From positions 1-64,000 of the forward strand of contig DATNBU010000044.1 in the NCBI GenBank assembly GCA_035571835.1: a stretch of DNA of 64,000 nucleotides, in the 5' to 3' direction. Both the position numbers and the translations under genes were made by a program. The first letter of the stretch is position 1; the number at the start of each line of letters is the position of its first letter. This document shows, in pieces, positions 43,446 to 52,918 of the stretch. The notes beneath the pieces are model-generated. The model made no database searches, was not told the DNA's origin, and worked only from the letters and a program-made list of their open reading frames with translations. Source of the DNA: Candidatus Limnocylindrales bacterium (GTDB lineage Bacteria > Desulfobacterota > Binatia > UBA1149 > CAITLU01).

Positions 43446-45949
43446 CGTGTGGCCGACCGCGAACCGATCAGCAGGGCCGTTCCCCCGAGATACAGCACCG
43501 CAGCCAGCGCTGCGACCGCCGGAAAGCCGATCGTCATGGCCAGCAGCACCGCCAGCGTCGTTCCGATGACGGATCCTACACCGTTGATGCCCCACGCCCA
43601 CGGCACGAGGCGCGGATGTTCGCGCGAAATGCAGGCAATGCCGAGCGGCATGAACATGCCGAGCGTGAGGCCGATCGGCATCTGGGTCGCGATCGCGACG
43701 AGAATACGCAGATGGAGATCGAGCGGCAGCGCCGATTGGAAGAGCCGCGCGAGGCCGAGGTCGTAACCGACGACGACGATCGCGACGATGATCGAGAGGC
43801 GGCGCAGAGCCCACTCCGGCCGATCGCGGAACCGGCCCGAGGCGAAGCTTCCGATGCTGGAGAACAGAAGCAGCGCGAAGATCGTGACCGACAGTGCATA
43901 GGTGGGCGAGCCGAGGAACAGAACGAACGACTGGACGAAGCTGATCTCGATGAACATGAACCCGATACCGAGCGCGAGAAAGTAAGCCAGGAACGACATC
44001 ACGCGCGGGGTTTCGAGGCCGGCACGCGCTCCTCGCCACAGCGGCAGCAGCACGAGGAGGGTGCCGAGCACCAGCGACTGCACCAGCATCAGCACCATGA
44101 CGATCTGCCCGATATACGAGCCCGGCATGATGAGGTTCGAATTCATAGTCACAGAGAAGCGTGTCCACTTGCCGACGTTGTAGAAGAACGGGTTGCCGTC
44201 GCGCGTGGCTTCCATGTTGAACCAGGAAGAGTTGAGCAGCTTTTGCCGTATCGCCTCGTCTGGCCCGAGCACGTTCGACAACACCAGGGACGGTGTGCCG
44301 GGCGCGTACAGCACCGTGAAGCCGTTTTCGTCGCAGAACGACCGGATGCGCGCCAGCTCCTCCTCGGTAAAAGGACTCTTCTTGACCATGACCGACTCGC
44401 TGCGCGCGACGGAGCCGGGATTGCTCATGCCGATGGCAACGATGTGGCGGCTCGGATCCTTGACGCCTTTCTCGGCGAGCGCCCGATAGCCGATGAGCCC
44501 GAGTCGCGTTGCCAGCGGCGGCAATTCGCCGTCGATGACGACGTCTCCGACCACCGTGGTGACCAGCCCGTCGGGCGAGAGGTGGTCGATGTAGTCCTGC
44601 ATCGCTTCGACCGTGTAGAGATAGCTCTCGGCGAGCACGTACGCGCCGCTCGCCTGCGCGGCGAAGGTATCGACCGCGGTGATCTGGACGAGGTCGAACG
44701 TCTGGTCGGTCTTGCGGACGAAGTGACGGCCTTCGCTGGCAACCAGCGTGACGTCGTCGCGATCGTAGAATCCTCCGGTGAACTCGCGAAGCCGGTTCTT
44801 CAGCAGGTTGACCGTTTCGGGCTGGAGCTCGGCGCCGGTCACGTGCCGTGCTCCCTGTTTGATCGCGTTGAAGAGGTCGATGCCGCCGCCGACGCCGATT
44901 GCGAGCACGTTCGGTTGCCGGGCGACGATGTACGGCAGCCGCAGGATGTGATGCTCGAGCATGCGAAACTCGGACTGGACATCCCCGTGATAGAAATAGA
45001 TCTCCGAGCCGTTGCTGCCGTCGTACATGAGCAGCGCGGCGACCGGCGGCTTGTCGCCCTGCCACGAGGTGCTCAACCCGTTCGTGCCCCAGAACGACAT
45101 CGTCGTCGGGGTCTTCCACCCGAACGCATCCACGCGGCTCAGCGGCGTCCATTTCCAGAACTTGTCGGTACGTTCGTCGTATGCGGCCGTGCCCGGGCCT
45201 TCCGGAGTGAAGAACGTATGGTTTTTCGTGCTGGTGATGCGGATCGGCACACGATTGCTGGCCGGTACGGCAACGACGAAAACCGCGGCGGCACAGGCGG
45301 CGATTGCCAGCGCGGCGCGGCGCCGATTGTCCGACCATTCGAGCGCTGCCGCAGCGACGATCATCAGTCCGGCGGCGGCACAGATCACGCCTGGTATGCC
45401 GACAGGCTCAATGCCGAGTACGACCAGCGAACAGCCGCACGCTGCGCCGAGGAGATCCCAGAAGTAGAGGCGGCTCATCCGTTCCGGATACGCGGCAAAC
45501 GGAACGCCGATCGCAAAGCCGGCCAGAAGAAACGGCGCGCCGACGATGACGTAATAGACGAAAAGGCTGAAGGAGAACTTGAGCGGCTTCAGCAGCAGGT
45601 TCGGAGCTTCGATCGGGAACTGTGCGAGGAAGGCAATCCCGGCGGTCGTCCCCAGCGCTGCGACGAGAAGTGCGCCCGACAGAAAGCGACTGCCGCGCTT
45701 TGCGAGGAGATCAGGCCAGGCCGCCACGATCGCGCCGCTCGAGCCGAACCCGAGCAGCGCGACGCTGATCGTCAGATACGCGAAATGGTACCAGATCGTG
45801 TACGAGAACAGGCGCGTCAGCGAAACTTCGAGCATCAGCAACGCCGCTGATACGAGGAAGACCGAGACGTAGAGAGACCAGTGCGGACGGCGTCCCCAGC
45901 CAGCTACGTGCAGTGCCCGGTCGTCGTGGCTGGCCTCAGGATCTGTCAC
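43442..45949 (-). CDS. Membrane-embedded spermidine-synthase-like (SpeE/SAM-methyltransferase-fold) protein
   Basis: An 835-residue protein in three parts. Residues about 25-225 form six or more helices (SVFLVSAALLMLEVSLTRLFSYTIW, YAYLTISVALLGFGSSG-type). Residues about 340-560 carry the spermidine-synthase-type Rossmann fold: VLAIGVGGGIDLFNAIKQGARHVTGAEL, YDRDDVTLVASEGRHF, FDLVQITAVDTF. The last 230 residues are again membrane helices. Related proteins are large and have no proven substrate; the core would bind SAM or decarboxylated SAM. It starts with GTG at 45949. Transport plus aminopropyl or methyl transfer is only a guess. Confidence 0.8.
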   Translation of the reverse strand: MTDPEASHDDRALHVAGWGRRPHWSLYVSVFLVSAALLMLEVSLTRLFSYTIWYHFAYLTISVALLGFGSSGAIVAAWPDLLAKRGSRFLSGALLVAALGTTAGIAFLAQFPIEAPNLLLKPLKFSFSLFVYYVIVGAPFLLAGFAIGVPFAAYPERMSRLYFWDLLGAACGCSLVVLGIEPVGIPGVICAAAGLMIVAAAALEWSDNRRRAALAIAACAAAVFVVAVPASNRVPIRITSTKNHTFFTPEGPGTAAYDERTDKFWKWTPLSRVDAFGWKTPTTMSFWGTNGLSTSWQGDKPPVAALLMYDGSNGSEIYFYHGDVQSEFRMLEHHILRLPYIVARQPNVLAIGVGGGIDLFNAIKQGARHVTGAELQPETVNLLKNRLREFTGGFYDRDDVTLVASEGRHFVRKTDQTFDLVQITAVDTFAAQASGAYVLAESYLYTVEAMQDYIDHLSPDGLVTTVVGDVVIDGELPPLATRLGLIGYRALAEKGVKDPSRHIVAIGMSNPGSVARSESVMVKKSPFTEEELARIRSFCDENGFTVLYAPGTPSLVLSNVLGPDEAIRQKLLNSSWFNMEATRDGNPFFYNVGKWTRFSVTMNSNLIMPGSYIGQIVMVLMLVQSLVLGTLLVLLPLWRGARAGLETPRVMSFLAYFLALGIGFMFIEISFVQSFVLFLGSPTYALSVTIFALLLFSSIGSFASGRFRDRPEWALRRLSIIVAIVVVGYDLGLARLFQSALPLDLHLRILVAIATQMPIGLTLGMFMPLGIACISREHPRLVPWAWGINGVGSVIGTTLAVLLAMTIGFPAVAALAAVLYLGGTALLIGSRSATR

Positions 45950-46140
45950 GGGATCATCTGCTGGGTATGACGATACTCGGGTGCGTGTTCCGCGAAATCC
46001 GACGTCGTCGTTTCATTTCTGGTTCGATCGGATTCGCTGTTTAGCCCCGACCCGCGGCAGACACCAGCGCGTACATCGTCGAAGCAAGCTGCAGACCTGG
46101 ACGGGTTGACGGTGGAGGGGCTGTTTGAAACACAAACGGC

Positions 46141-47682
46141 GTGGGTGATGTCGGCGCACGCGTTCTCGTGATTGGTCTTGATGCCGCCGAGGCATCGTTG
46201 CTGCGCGCGTGGGCACGCGAGGGTTATCTGCCGACGATGCGACGGCTGCTCGAGACGGGTCATGCCACGGACCTCGTGTCGCCGGCCAACCATTTCCCGG
46301 ATGTCGTCTGGCCGATCCTGTATACGAGCCGCGGTCCCGGGCGCATCTCGCCCTACTTCTTCATTCGGCCCGATTCCGACACGGGAAAGCTCGAGCTCGT
46401 GCATCATGAGCTGTCGGGCGCAGAACCATTCTGGCGGACGGCGTCAGAATGCGGAATGTCGTGCGCAGTCATCGACGCTCCGAAGATCGGCCCGCAGCCG
46501 CCGATCGGCGGCATCCAGCTCGTCAACTGGGGTGGACACGCGAACACCGCTACGCCGACGTCGCATCCCGTCGATCTCGCCGCCGAGGTCCGTACGAAAT
46601 ACGGGCGTTATCCGGTACGCACGTGCGACGATCATGGTCCGGGCATTGCCGAGTATGCGCGCGTGCGTCGCGACCTGCTTTCGGCAGTCGCGCTTCGCAA
46701 GCGCCTGCTGATCGATCTTCTGCGATCGCGCTCGTGGGATTTGTTCTTCGGCGTTTTCTCCGAGACGCACTGTGCCGGACATCAGTTCTGGCATCTTCAC
46801 GATCCGTCGCATCCACGGCATCCGCCGGACGCGGGTGGCCTGCGATGGGCACTGCGTGACATCTACCAGGCGGTCGACGCCGCATTGGGCGAGGTCATCG
46901 AGGCCGCAGGTCCGCTCGTGCGCGTGGTAGTGTGCTCGGCGCACGGGATGGAGCCCGAGTATCACGCGCGCGAGCTGCTTCCGACGTTATTGCAGTGGTG
47001 GGGAATGCGGGACGCGACCGACCGCATTCCGGATCCTGCGCGCGAACGGAGCCAGCGGCTGGAGCAGCCGGTGCTCCAGCGTCTTCGTGCGGCGGTCCCG
47101 TTGCGCTGGCAGTACGCCGTCAAGCACCGCCTGCCGAAGCGGATCGAATCCGAGCTCGTGTGCCGTTTCATGGGTGCGCTCAAGCTCGACGTGCACGCGC
47201 GCGCATTCTGCGTCCCGAACAACGATCTCAATCCTGCGGTCCGCATCAACGTGATCGGCCGGGACCGGTTCGGGAACGTAGCGCCCGGAGCAGAGTACGA
47301 TCGTCTCTGCGCGTTTCTTCTCGCGCGCATGCGCGAGCTGATCAACCCGGCCACCGGCCGCGCGGCGCTGGTGCATGTCGACACCATTCATGATGCGTAC
47401 GACGGCGAGTATGTCGCGACGCTTCCTGACATCGTCGGGTTCTGGAACACCGAGCGGCCGCTCGATGCGTTATACTCGCCGGGTTACGGGACGATCGTCG
47501 GTCCGCATCAGGATCATCGAACGGGCGGGCATAGCGAGACCGGGTTTCTTGCGATCTCCGGTAAGGAACCGGCGCTGCGATCCGGCCCGAGCGATGTGAG
47601 AGATGTTGCGCCGACGGTGTTGCAGATGCTCGGGGTGCCGATTCCGGCGGGGATGGAGGGGGAGTCGCGCGTAAGAGTATGA
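46141..47682 (+). CDS. Type I phosphodiesterase/nucleotide pyrophosphatase family protein (alkaline phosphatase fold)
   Basis: A 513-residue protein with ARVLVIGLDAAEASLLRAWA at the start (first metal-site Asp), the nucleophile region ANHFPDVVWPILYTSRGPG, DLFFGVFSETHCAGHQFWH, VVVCSAHGMEPEYHARELL and a C-terminal DHRTGGHSETGFLAISG with the last metal His. This order identifies the phosphodiesterase/nucleotide pyrophosphatase group, which cleaves phosphodiesters or transfers phospho groups. No signal peptide is seen, so it is cytoplasmic or its start is misplaced. The GTG at 46141 is used because it precedes the first conserved strand; no good ribosome-binding site is visible. Confidence 0.83.
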   Translation: MGDVGARVLVIGLDAAEASLLRAWAREGYLPTMRRLLETGHATDLVSPANHFPDVVWPILYTSRGPGRISPYFFIRPDSDTGKLELVHHELSGAEPFWRTASECGMSCAVIDAPKIGPQPPIGGIQLVNWGGHANTATPTSHPVDLAAEVRTKYGRYPVRTCDDHGPGIAEYARVRRDLLSAVALRKRLLIDLLRSRSWDLFFGVFSETHCAGHQFWHLHDPSHPRHPPDAGGLRWALRDIYQAVDAALGEVIEAAGPLVRVVVCSAHGMEPEYHARELLPTLLQWWGMRDATDRIPDPARERSQRLEQPVLQRLRAAVPLRWQYAVKHRLPKRIESELVCRFMGALKLDVHARAFCVPNNDLNPAVRINVIGRDRFGNVAPGAEYDRLCAFLLARMRELINPATGRAALVHVDTIHDAYDGEYVATLPDIVGFWNTERPLDALYSPGYGTIVGPHQDHRTGGHSETGFLAISGKEPALRSGPSDVRDVAPTVLQMLGVPIPAGMEGESRVRV

Positions 47683-47749
47683 TTGCTACAAAGCGAATCG
47701 CAATGGCAGCGCCCGGGCAGGTCGGCAGACTCAGTCTGAAAAACAGTTA

Positions 47750-47801
47750 GGCGACAGCATCGAAGCGTTCCAAGCTCCTGCGCATTTTCGACCGCATTTC
47801 G
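47750..47801 (+). repeat. 52-bp dispersed repeat, copy 2
   Basis: Partner of 42147-42198 with 44/52 identity and no gaps. It lies right after the phosphodiesterase gene and at the left border of the low-GC stretch. A small palindrome (CAGACTCAGTCTG, 47726-47738) stands just before it. Confidence 0.75.
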
Positions 47802-47929
47802 GAAGAACTAAATTCGGGTTCGCCGGCGCCGCTGCGACCCTGAATAGGCCCCACGAGCAGCAACAACTTGCGGTGCCGACCCGTTCTGGACAACGAGGAC
47901 GCGCGAACAACGAGCCAGATTGAGATCAC

Positions 47930-50143
47930 TCACGTGACATCAAGAAGTATGACGGCGCAGGTCAGCGCGAGAAGGATGGACAGTGCAACTGTCCATGTCG
48001 TCGCCAACAGCAAGATGAAACAGGCGCCGATGCCAAGGACGACAATCGGCGCGAGTCGGTGAAGGAGCCTCGAAACGAAGGTGAACCATCTGGTCTCGGG
48101 TTCCAAGTTTCCCGGCGGGATGATCGAACCAAGTACAGCGAACTCCGCCAGTGCGCCTAGATTCTCGCTCGCGAGTGGTGCGCTATGCCCGCCCTTGTAC
48201 CAGAGATACTCATGCTTCTGGACGCCGTTGAGTCGCGTAAATCCCTCGTACCCCCCAGTGCCAACGTCCTTCATCCCTGCACCGCGCAGGAGGCTGCAAA
48301 GCCAGCCGACGGGCCAATCGTATGCGCTACAATCCACCCGCAGTGACTCGAGTTGTCCTCGGCGGACGCGCTCCTCCCAGTCGTAGTCCGCTGGCAGTAC
48401 CGATCCGACTAGAACCGCGCGACGGAATTTCATGGCGGGAATCGCGCGCAAACTCTCCCCGAAAATGTAGGTTCCATTGCTGTGTCCGATAAACGAGAAC
48501 GATGCGTGCGGATGCCGAGCTAAGGCCTGGCTGTAGGCATCTCGAAACCACTGAAGCTCCCGCCTTCGTGTCATCGGTATGGCAAATCGAAGGGCCGATA
48601 GGAAAGGGTATCGCGGATCGATAACTTCCACGTGCGGCCAAGTGGAGGCTATCTTCTCGAGGGTATCCTTTACCCATGTTTGATTGTTCGCCCGAATCCC
48701 ATGAACCACGAACACAATGTCCTTCGGTTCTGACTGCGGTTCTTCGGATCTCACGTCACTTCTTTGCCGAACAAATGCCTGCCGTAGTAAGGCGTATCTG
48801 TCATCTGCGCTGGAGCCGACCCCCAACTCGAACACGTTGTGGTGTTCGGCCCCCGGTACCTCGATATGGTGCGCAGTGGGAAACTGTTCGACATCGATAC
48901 TGTCTTCCCGTTCGATAAGATCGTCGCGAGTACCTAGCAATTGTACAACCAATGGCGCGGAGTCACCCAACGTTGAGAAATACCGAATCCATTGGATGCG
49001 GACGTCCGTGATGAAATCGGATCCTCGAAGTAGATCCCATGCCAGACATCTCCTGAGAATCGGGAATGCTCTGGCAAACCACGCACCCACGCGATTGCGA
49101 AGTCGCGATTTATTATCCACGCCGCGGTTGATACCGGCGAATAGTATAATGCGGGATACGCAGCCGGCCCATTCCGTACGTCGCCTCGGCCGGTCATCTG
49201 CTGCGGAAGCATCAAGGTAAGCCTTCCGAACCAGCAAGCCGCCGAGACTATGGCCCACGAGAATCACGTCGGTAAACGGCCCTCGCGCCTGCCACAGTTG
49301 ATCGATATGGGCGCGAAGATCGCGAGCGACATCTTCGACTTCCGCGAAGCTGTACCAGCTTTGCCCATGATCCCAGATCGACCAGTAGGCGTCGGCGAGT
49401 GATTCCTCCTTTTTCAAGCGCTCAACCAATGGGGTCCAAGGTTCGATCCGACGCGCCAGACCGGGAACCAACACGACGAGTCTCGGAGCGGGTCGGCCGT
49501 CGGCCGGAGGCTCGAACTCGACGATGACAAAGTAGCGTTCTCCTGGCTGAACGTTCGCGATGGAGACCTCGAACGTTTTGTCCCCAGTCTTTCGCGGCGG
49601 AGGTGCTCCGCGTCGCTCGACCTCCCTCGCATTTCGCATGACCTCTTCGGGATCGAGGACGTTCTGGCGCGGATGTCCCTTGTAGCAAAGCGCTTCCGCC
49701 ACAGGTCTATGACTCACTATGCGAAGACGATAGCGCGCGGTAGGAACGCGAGATGCGATGGTGAACTGCTTGTACCGAGGATGCGCAACACCGGGCGGCG
49801 TCCACTTATAGCTGTGGGTGTAAACTATATTGGGCTGGATTGGTATGGAACGAGGTCGCCAGTAAATGCGAATGGAGTTCTTGTCGGATGCAACATCGAC
49901 GATCTCGGCATCATCAGATTCATACTTGAGTTGCTCGAAGTCCTGGTCCAGCGAGGCAAAAATCTCGTCGTAGAGTTCGTCTGTTCTGGGCATTCGCGAG
50001 TACAAAATCTCGCGTGTGACGTCCAGGGTTGCGCTGCCATTTGCGCGGATGGTCCAGCGCACATCGGCGTTGGGATGGGTGAACGGGGGCGGCCGACGCG
50101 TAAAGGGAAAGAACTCGAGAAGCCGAGACAAATTGCCCATCAA
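47930..50143 (-). CDS. Double alpha/beta-hydrolase protein with unrecognised N-terminal domain and C-terminal membrane helix
   Basis: A 737-residue protein. Residues 1-215 form a beta-rich domain (DVRWTIRANGSATLDVTREI, RYRLRIVSHRPVAEALCY, GERYFVIVEFEP) that I cannot name. Residues 220-460 are a lipase-like hydrolase: LVVLVPGLARRIEPW, nucleophile GHSLGG at 297-302 (S299), with acid and His candidates in LGTRDD and GAEHHNVFEL. Residues 475-690 are a second hydrolase: VFVVHGIRANNQTW, GHSNGT at 553-558 (S555) and KGGHSAPL. A C-terminal hydrophobic stretch spans about 700-735. Lines sampled here show visibly lower GC than the flanks, suggesting transfer. Possible roles include lipid or ester cleavage at the membrane. 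Confidence 0.78.
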   Translation of the reverse strand: MMGNLSRLLEFFPFTRRPPPFTHPNADVRWTIRANGSATLDVTREILYSRMPRTDELYDEIFASLDQDFEQLKYESDDAEIVDVASDKNSIRIYWRPRSIPIQPNIVYTHSYKWTPPGVAHPRYKQFTIASRVPTARYRLRIVSHRPVAEALCYKGHPRQNVLDPEEVMRNAREVERRGAPPPRKTGDKTFEVSIANVQPGERYFVIVEFEPPADGRPAPRLVVLVPGLARRIEPWTPLVERLKKEESLADAYWSIWDHGQSWYSFAEVEDVARDLRAHIDQLWQARGPFTDVILVGHSLGGLLVRKAYLDASAADDRPRRRTEWAGCVSRIILFAGINRGVDNKSRLRNRVGAWFARAFPILRRCLAWDLLRGSDFITDVRIQWIRYFSTLGDSAPLVVQLLGTRDDLIEREDSIDVEQFPTAHHIEVPGAEHHNVFELGVGSSADDRYALLRQAFVRQRSDVRSEEPQSEPKDIVFVVHGIRANNQTWVKDTLEKIASTWPHVEVIDPRYPFLSALRFAIPMTRRRELQWFRDAYSQALARHPHASFSFIGHSNGTYIFGESLRAIPAMKFRRAVLVGSVLPADYDWEERVRRGQLESLRVDCSAYDWPVGWLCSLLRGAGMKDVGTGGYEGFTRLNGVQKHEYLWYKGGHSAPLASENLGALAEFAVLGSIIPPGNLEPETRWFTFVSRLLHRLAPIVVLGIGACFILLLATTWTVALSILLALTCAVILLDVT

Positions 50144-50724
50144 AACGGTGCCTTCCTCACGAGAGGGTCCGTCGCGAAAGAACCAGCCAGACGGAAAGCG
50201 TCGGTACTACTCGACTGCCCGACGTTATGGCAAACGAAAAACCGCCTTCTGTGCCTGTCTCACGATCCAAGCTGTGACTTCAGCTACAGGCTCGGCCGGT
50301 TTACTACGATCAATTTCGAATGCGGAGTTACTGTGACGGGGAGTTGGGAACGTGTGCAAGCGCGGCGACCCATCCCGCGCACAACAATATCGCGGCGATC
50401 AGTGGCACCGGTCATGTTCGGGCCCGACGAATCGCTCAAACGACGGCCTACTGATTCGCACGAGGCGGCACACTTCCCGCCCGGAGTCTTTGCCAAAGCC
50501 GCCCATCCTGGAGCCACATTTCCGCCCCAGCGCTCGACGCACGGCGTCTGATGACCCCGGTACGATTCAGTCCGATTCGTGGCCATATCGCTGATTGCCG
50601 CGGCACCCCAGCGAGTGCGGTTAGCGTCGGACCAGGCTCGGTCTGCGAGAGAGGAAAAATAAGGCGAGGTAGAGGCGCCCGCGTGGTTACGGTTGGGTCA
50701 GGCGCTCTCCGCACGAAGTGGAAG
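50144..50724. other. 581-bp region without a supported gene, part of the lower-GC stretch
   Basis: Between the double hydrolase and the DoxX gene I find only open frames with random-looking composition, no terminator with T-run and no RNA gene. It must hold the promoter of the double hydrolase on its left side. The composition rises back to the chromosomal level toward 50.7 kb, so the right edge of the foreign segment probably lies here. Confidence 0.45.
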
Positions 50725-51105
50725 CTACTTCGCTCGGAGCATCTCCTGATACTTCGAATAGTTCACCGCCAGCAGATAAACCGTCGCCGCCCCGACGAAC
50801 AATCCCGGCGCCGCTTCGGTCGAATCGAGCAGCACGTGAAACAGAACGATGTTGAGCGCCACCGGCGCGAGCACGACCGCGGCAAGCGCGACGAACCTCC
50901 CAGTCAGAAACGCGAGCCCGCACACGATCTCGACGATCGCAATCAGCGGCAGCATATAGCCCGAGCCTACCAGCCCCATCATGAACGCCATGCCGGCTTC
51001 GTTGTGCGGCGGGTCCGGCATGAAATGCAGGAACTTGTTCAGTCCCGCAACGACGAGCAGGAGTCCGAGCAGCCATCGGATGATGCGGGTAGCGAGTGAT
51101 TCCAT
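50725..51105 (-). CDS. DoxX family membrane protein
   Basis: A 126-residue membrane protein with four helices: IIRWLLGLLLVVAGLNKFLHF at the start, then GSGYMLPLIAIVEIVCGLAFL, FVALAAVVLAPVALNIVLF and FVGAATVYLLAVNYSKY. This is the DoxX layout. DoxX subunits work in thiosulfate:quinone oxidoreductase in some archaea, but most bacterial members have unknown or stress-related roles. The ATG at 51105 follows AAGGATGAG; the frame continues upstream only by reading through a palindromic repeat. Confidence 0.82.
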   Translation of the reverse strand: MESLATRIIRWLLGLLLVVAGLNKFLHFMPDPPHNEAGMAFMMGLVGSGYMLPLIAIVEIVCGLAFLTGRFVALAAVVLAPVALNIVLFHVLLDSTEAAPGLFVGAATVYLLAVNYSKYQEMLRAK

Positions 51106-51157
51106 GCACTCATCCTTGCGCGCGGACGCCCTCTTGTCGATCCGTGCGCGCACGACA

Positions 51158-51207
51158 AAATCGGGGACAGACACCGATTTCCCGAAATCGGTGTCTGTCC
51201 CCGATTT
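51158..51207. repeat. REP/BIME-like palindrome, copy 1
   Basis: Two perfect 23-base arms (51158-51180 and 51185-51207) separated by CCCG. The arm reads AAATCGGGGACAGACACCGA followed by TTT. It is intergenic between DoxX and the acyl-CoA synthetase, which are divergent. The same arm recurs at 54407-54460 and 61667-61747. Such elements are typically spread by REP-associated Y1 transposases (RAYT), none of which lies in this window. Confidence 0.9.
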
Positions 51208-51250
51208 CGCGGTTGTTGCGGCGCGGGCGGACGGCCGGTAGGGTCCGGCC

Positions 51251-52918
51251 ATGTCGATCACCTACGAGCAGATCGTTGAGCAGATGACCGGGCCCGGCGG
51301 GCCGTTCGAGATCGTCGTCGAGACGGTCGGCGGCCGTCCGATGAAGAACTTCAAGAATCGCGAGCGCTCGCTGCGCGAGAAGATCGCAGCGGCGGCGCAG
51401 CGCGGCGACCAGGTTGCGATCGTCTACGGTGACCGCCGCATCAGCTACGGCGAGCTCGCCGCACTGTGCTTCGGAGTCTCCGCCCGCCTCGTGAACGACC
51501 ACGGCCTCGTCAAAGGCGACCGCGTCGCAGTTCTTGCGGTCAATCGTCCGGAATGGCTTTTCGCGGCTTTCGGCGCGACGTCGGCGGCGGCCATCGGCGT
51601 TGCGCTCAACGGCTGGTGGCAAACCGACGAGCTCGAATACGGCCTCAATGATTCCGGCGCACGCTTTCTCGTCGTCGACGACCGGCTGTATGCGCGCGTC
51701 GCGCCCGTTCTCGGAAAGATCCCGACACTCGAGAAGGTCTTCTACATCGGCGAGAACGCGCCCGCCGGAACCATCCCGTTCTCGTCGCTGCTCGATCCGA
51801 CCGACGTCGTCCCCGACGCACCGATCGACGAAGACGATCCGTTCATGATCCTCTATACGTCCGGAACCACCGGCCGTTCGAAAGGCTGCATCACGACGCA
51901 TCGCGGAACCATCGCGCAGGTGCTTGGCATCATCTTCGCCGGACTTGCCGGCTCGATTCTTTCCGGGAAGGAGCTGATTCCGGCCAGCGGACAGGCGGCG
52001 AGCCTGCTGTCGTCGCCGCTGTTTCATGTCGGCGGCCTGCACTCCGGCGTCTGCACGCAGATCACCGCGGGCGTCAAGATCGTTTTCCTCGAAGGCAAGT
52101 TCGATCCCGAACGCGTCATGCAGACGATCGAACGCGAAAAGATCACGATGTGGCCGGCGATCCCGACGATGCTTCATCGCGTCGTGCACTCGCCGGACAT
52201 CGCGAAGTACGACCTGTCGAGCCTGCGAAGCGTATCGTTCGGCGGTGCGCCGACGTCTCCCGAGACGATCGATCGTGCGCGCGAAGTGCTGCCCGTCGAG
52301 CCGACGTTCGCCAATGCGTACGGCCTTACCGAAACCCACGGTGTCGCGACCGTCAACGGCGGCAAGGATCTGCTCGATCGCAAGACCGCGGCAGGACGAC
52401 CTGCTCCGGTGCTCGACTGCAAGGTCGTCGACGAGCACGGGGGCGACGTCGCGCCCGGTGCTCTCGGCGAAGTGCTGTTCTACGGCCCGACCGTGACGCC
52501 GGGCTACTGGAACCGTCCGGATGCGACGGCCGAATCCGTGCGCGACGGATGGCTGCATACCGGCGACCTCGGCTATCTCGACGCGGACGGCTTCCTGTTC
52601 ATCGTCGATCGCGCGAAGGACATGATCCTTCGCGGCGGCGAGAACGTGTACTGCGTCGAGATCGAGAACCTGCTTGCCGAGCATTCCGAGATCGACGAAG
52701 CGGCGATCATCGGAGTTCCCGACGCGGAGATGGGCGAGCGCGTCAAGGCGATCGTGCGACGCGTCCCCGGATCCGCGCTCGATGCCGACGCGGTTCGCCG
52801 CCATGTCGCGTCGCGCATGGCGTCGTTCAAGGTTCCGGAGATCGTCGAGTTCACCGATGAGGCGCTTCCGAGAAACCCGGCCGGCAAGCTGCTGAAGAAC
52901 GAGCTCAGGAAGCTCTGA
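51251..52918 (+). CDS. Acyl-CoA synthetase / AMP-dependent ligase
   Basis: A 555-residue ANL-superfamily ligase that adenylates a carboxylic acid and passes it to CoA. Evidence is the P-loop-like YTSGTTGRSKG at 202-212, the AYGLTETHG motif, GWLHTGDLGYLDADGFLFIVDR containing the adenylate-binding Asp, and the C-terminal lysine in LPRNPAGKLLKNELRK. The length and the position of the domains fit class I fatty-acid-type synthetases; the precise acid is unknown. It starts at ATG 51251, in good distance after palindrome 1. It converges on the ABC ATPase gene, overlapping by 14 bases. Confidence 0.93.
   Translation: MSITYEQIVEQMTGPGGPFEIVVETVGGRPMKNFKNRERSLREKIAAAAQRGDQVAIVYGDRRISYGELAALCFGVSARLVNDHGLVKGDRVAVLAVNRPEWLFAAFGATSAAAIGVALNGWWQTDELEYGLNDSGARFLVVDDRLYARVAPVLGKIPTLEKVFYIGENAPAGTIPFSSLLDPTDVVPDAPIDEDDPFMILYTSGTTGRSKGCITTHRGTIAQVLGIIFAGLAGSILSGKELIPASGQAASLLSSPLFHVGGLHSGVCTQITAGVKIVFLEGKFDPERVMQTIEREKITMWPAIPTMLHRVVHSPDIAKYDLSSLRSVSFGGAPTSPETIDRAREVLPVEPTFANAYGLTETHGVATVNGGKDLLDRKTAAGRPAPVLDCKVVDEHGGDVAPGALGEVLFYGPTVTPGYWNRPDATAESVRDGWLHTGDLGYLDADGFLFIVDRAKDMILRGGENVYCVEIENLLAEHSEIDEAAIIGVPDAEMGERVKAIVRRVPGSALDADAVRRHVASRMASFKVPEIVEFTDEALPRNPAGKLLKNELRKL

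Noticed and set aside
43427-45850. An 807-residue open frame on the plus strand
   Set aside because: Antisense to the membrane spermidine-synthase-like protein, with low-complexity charged composition and no known domain.
49673-50551. A 292-residue open frame on the plus strand in the low-GC stretch
   Set aside because: Its first part is antisense to the double hydrolase; the rest enters a region with no codon-like pattern. No ribosome-binding site or recognisable motif was found.
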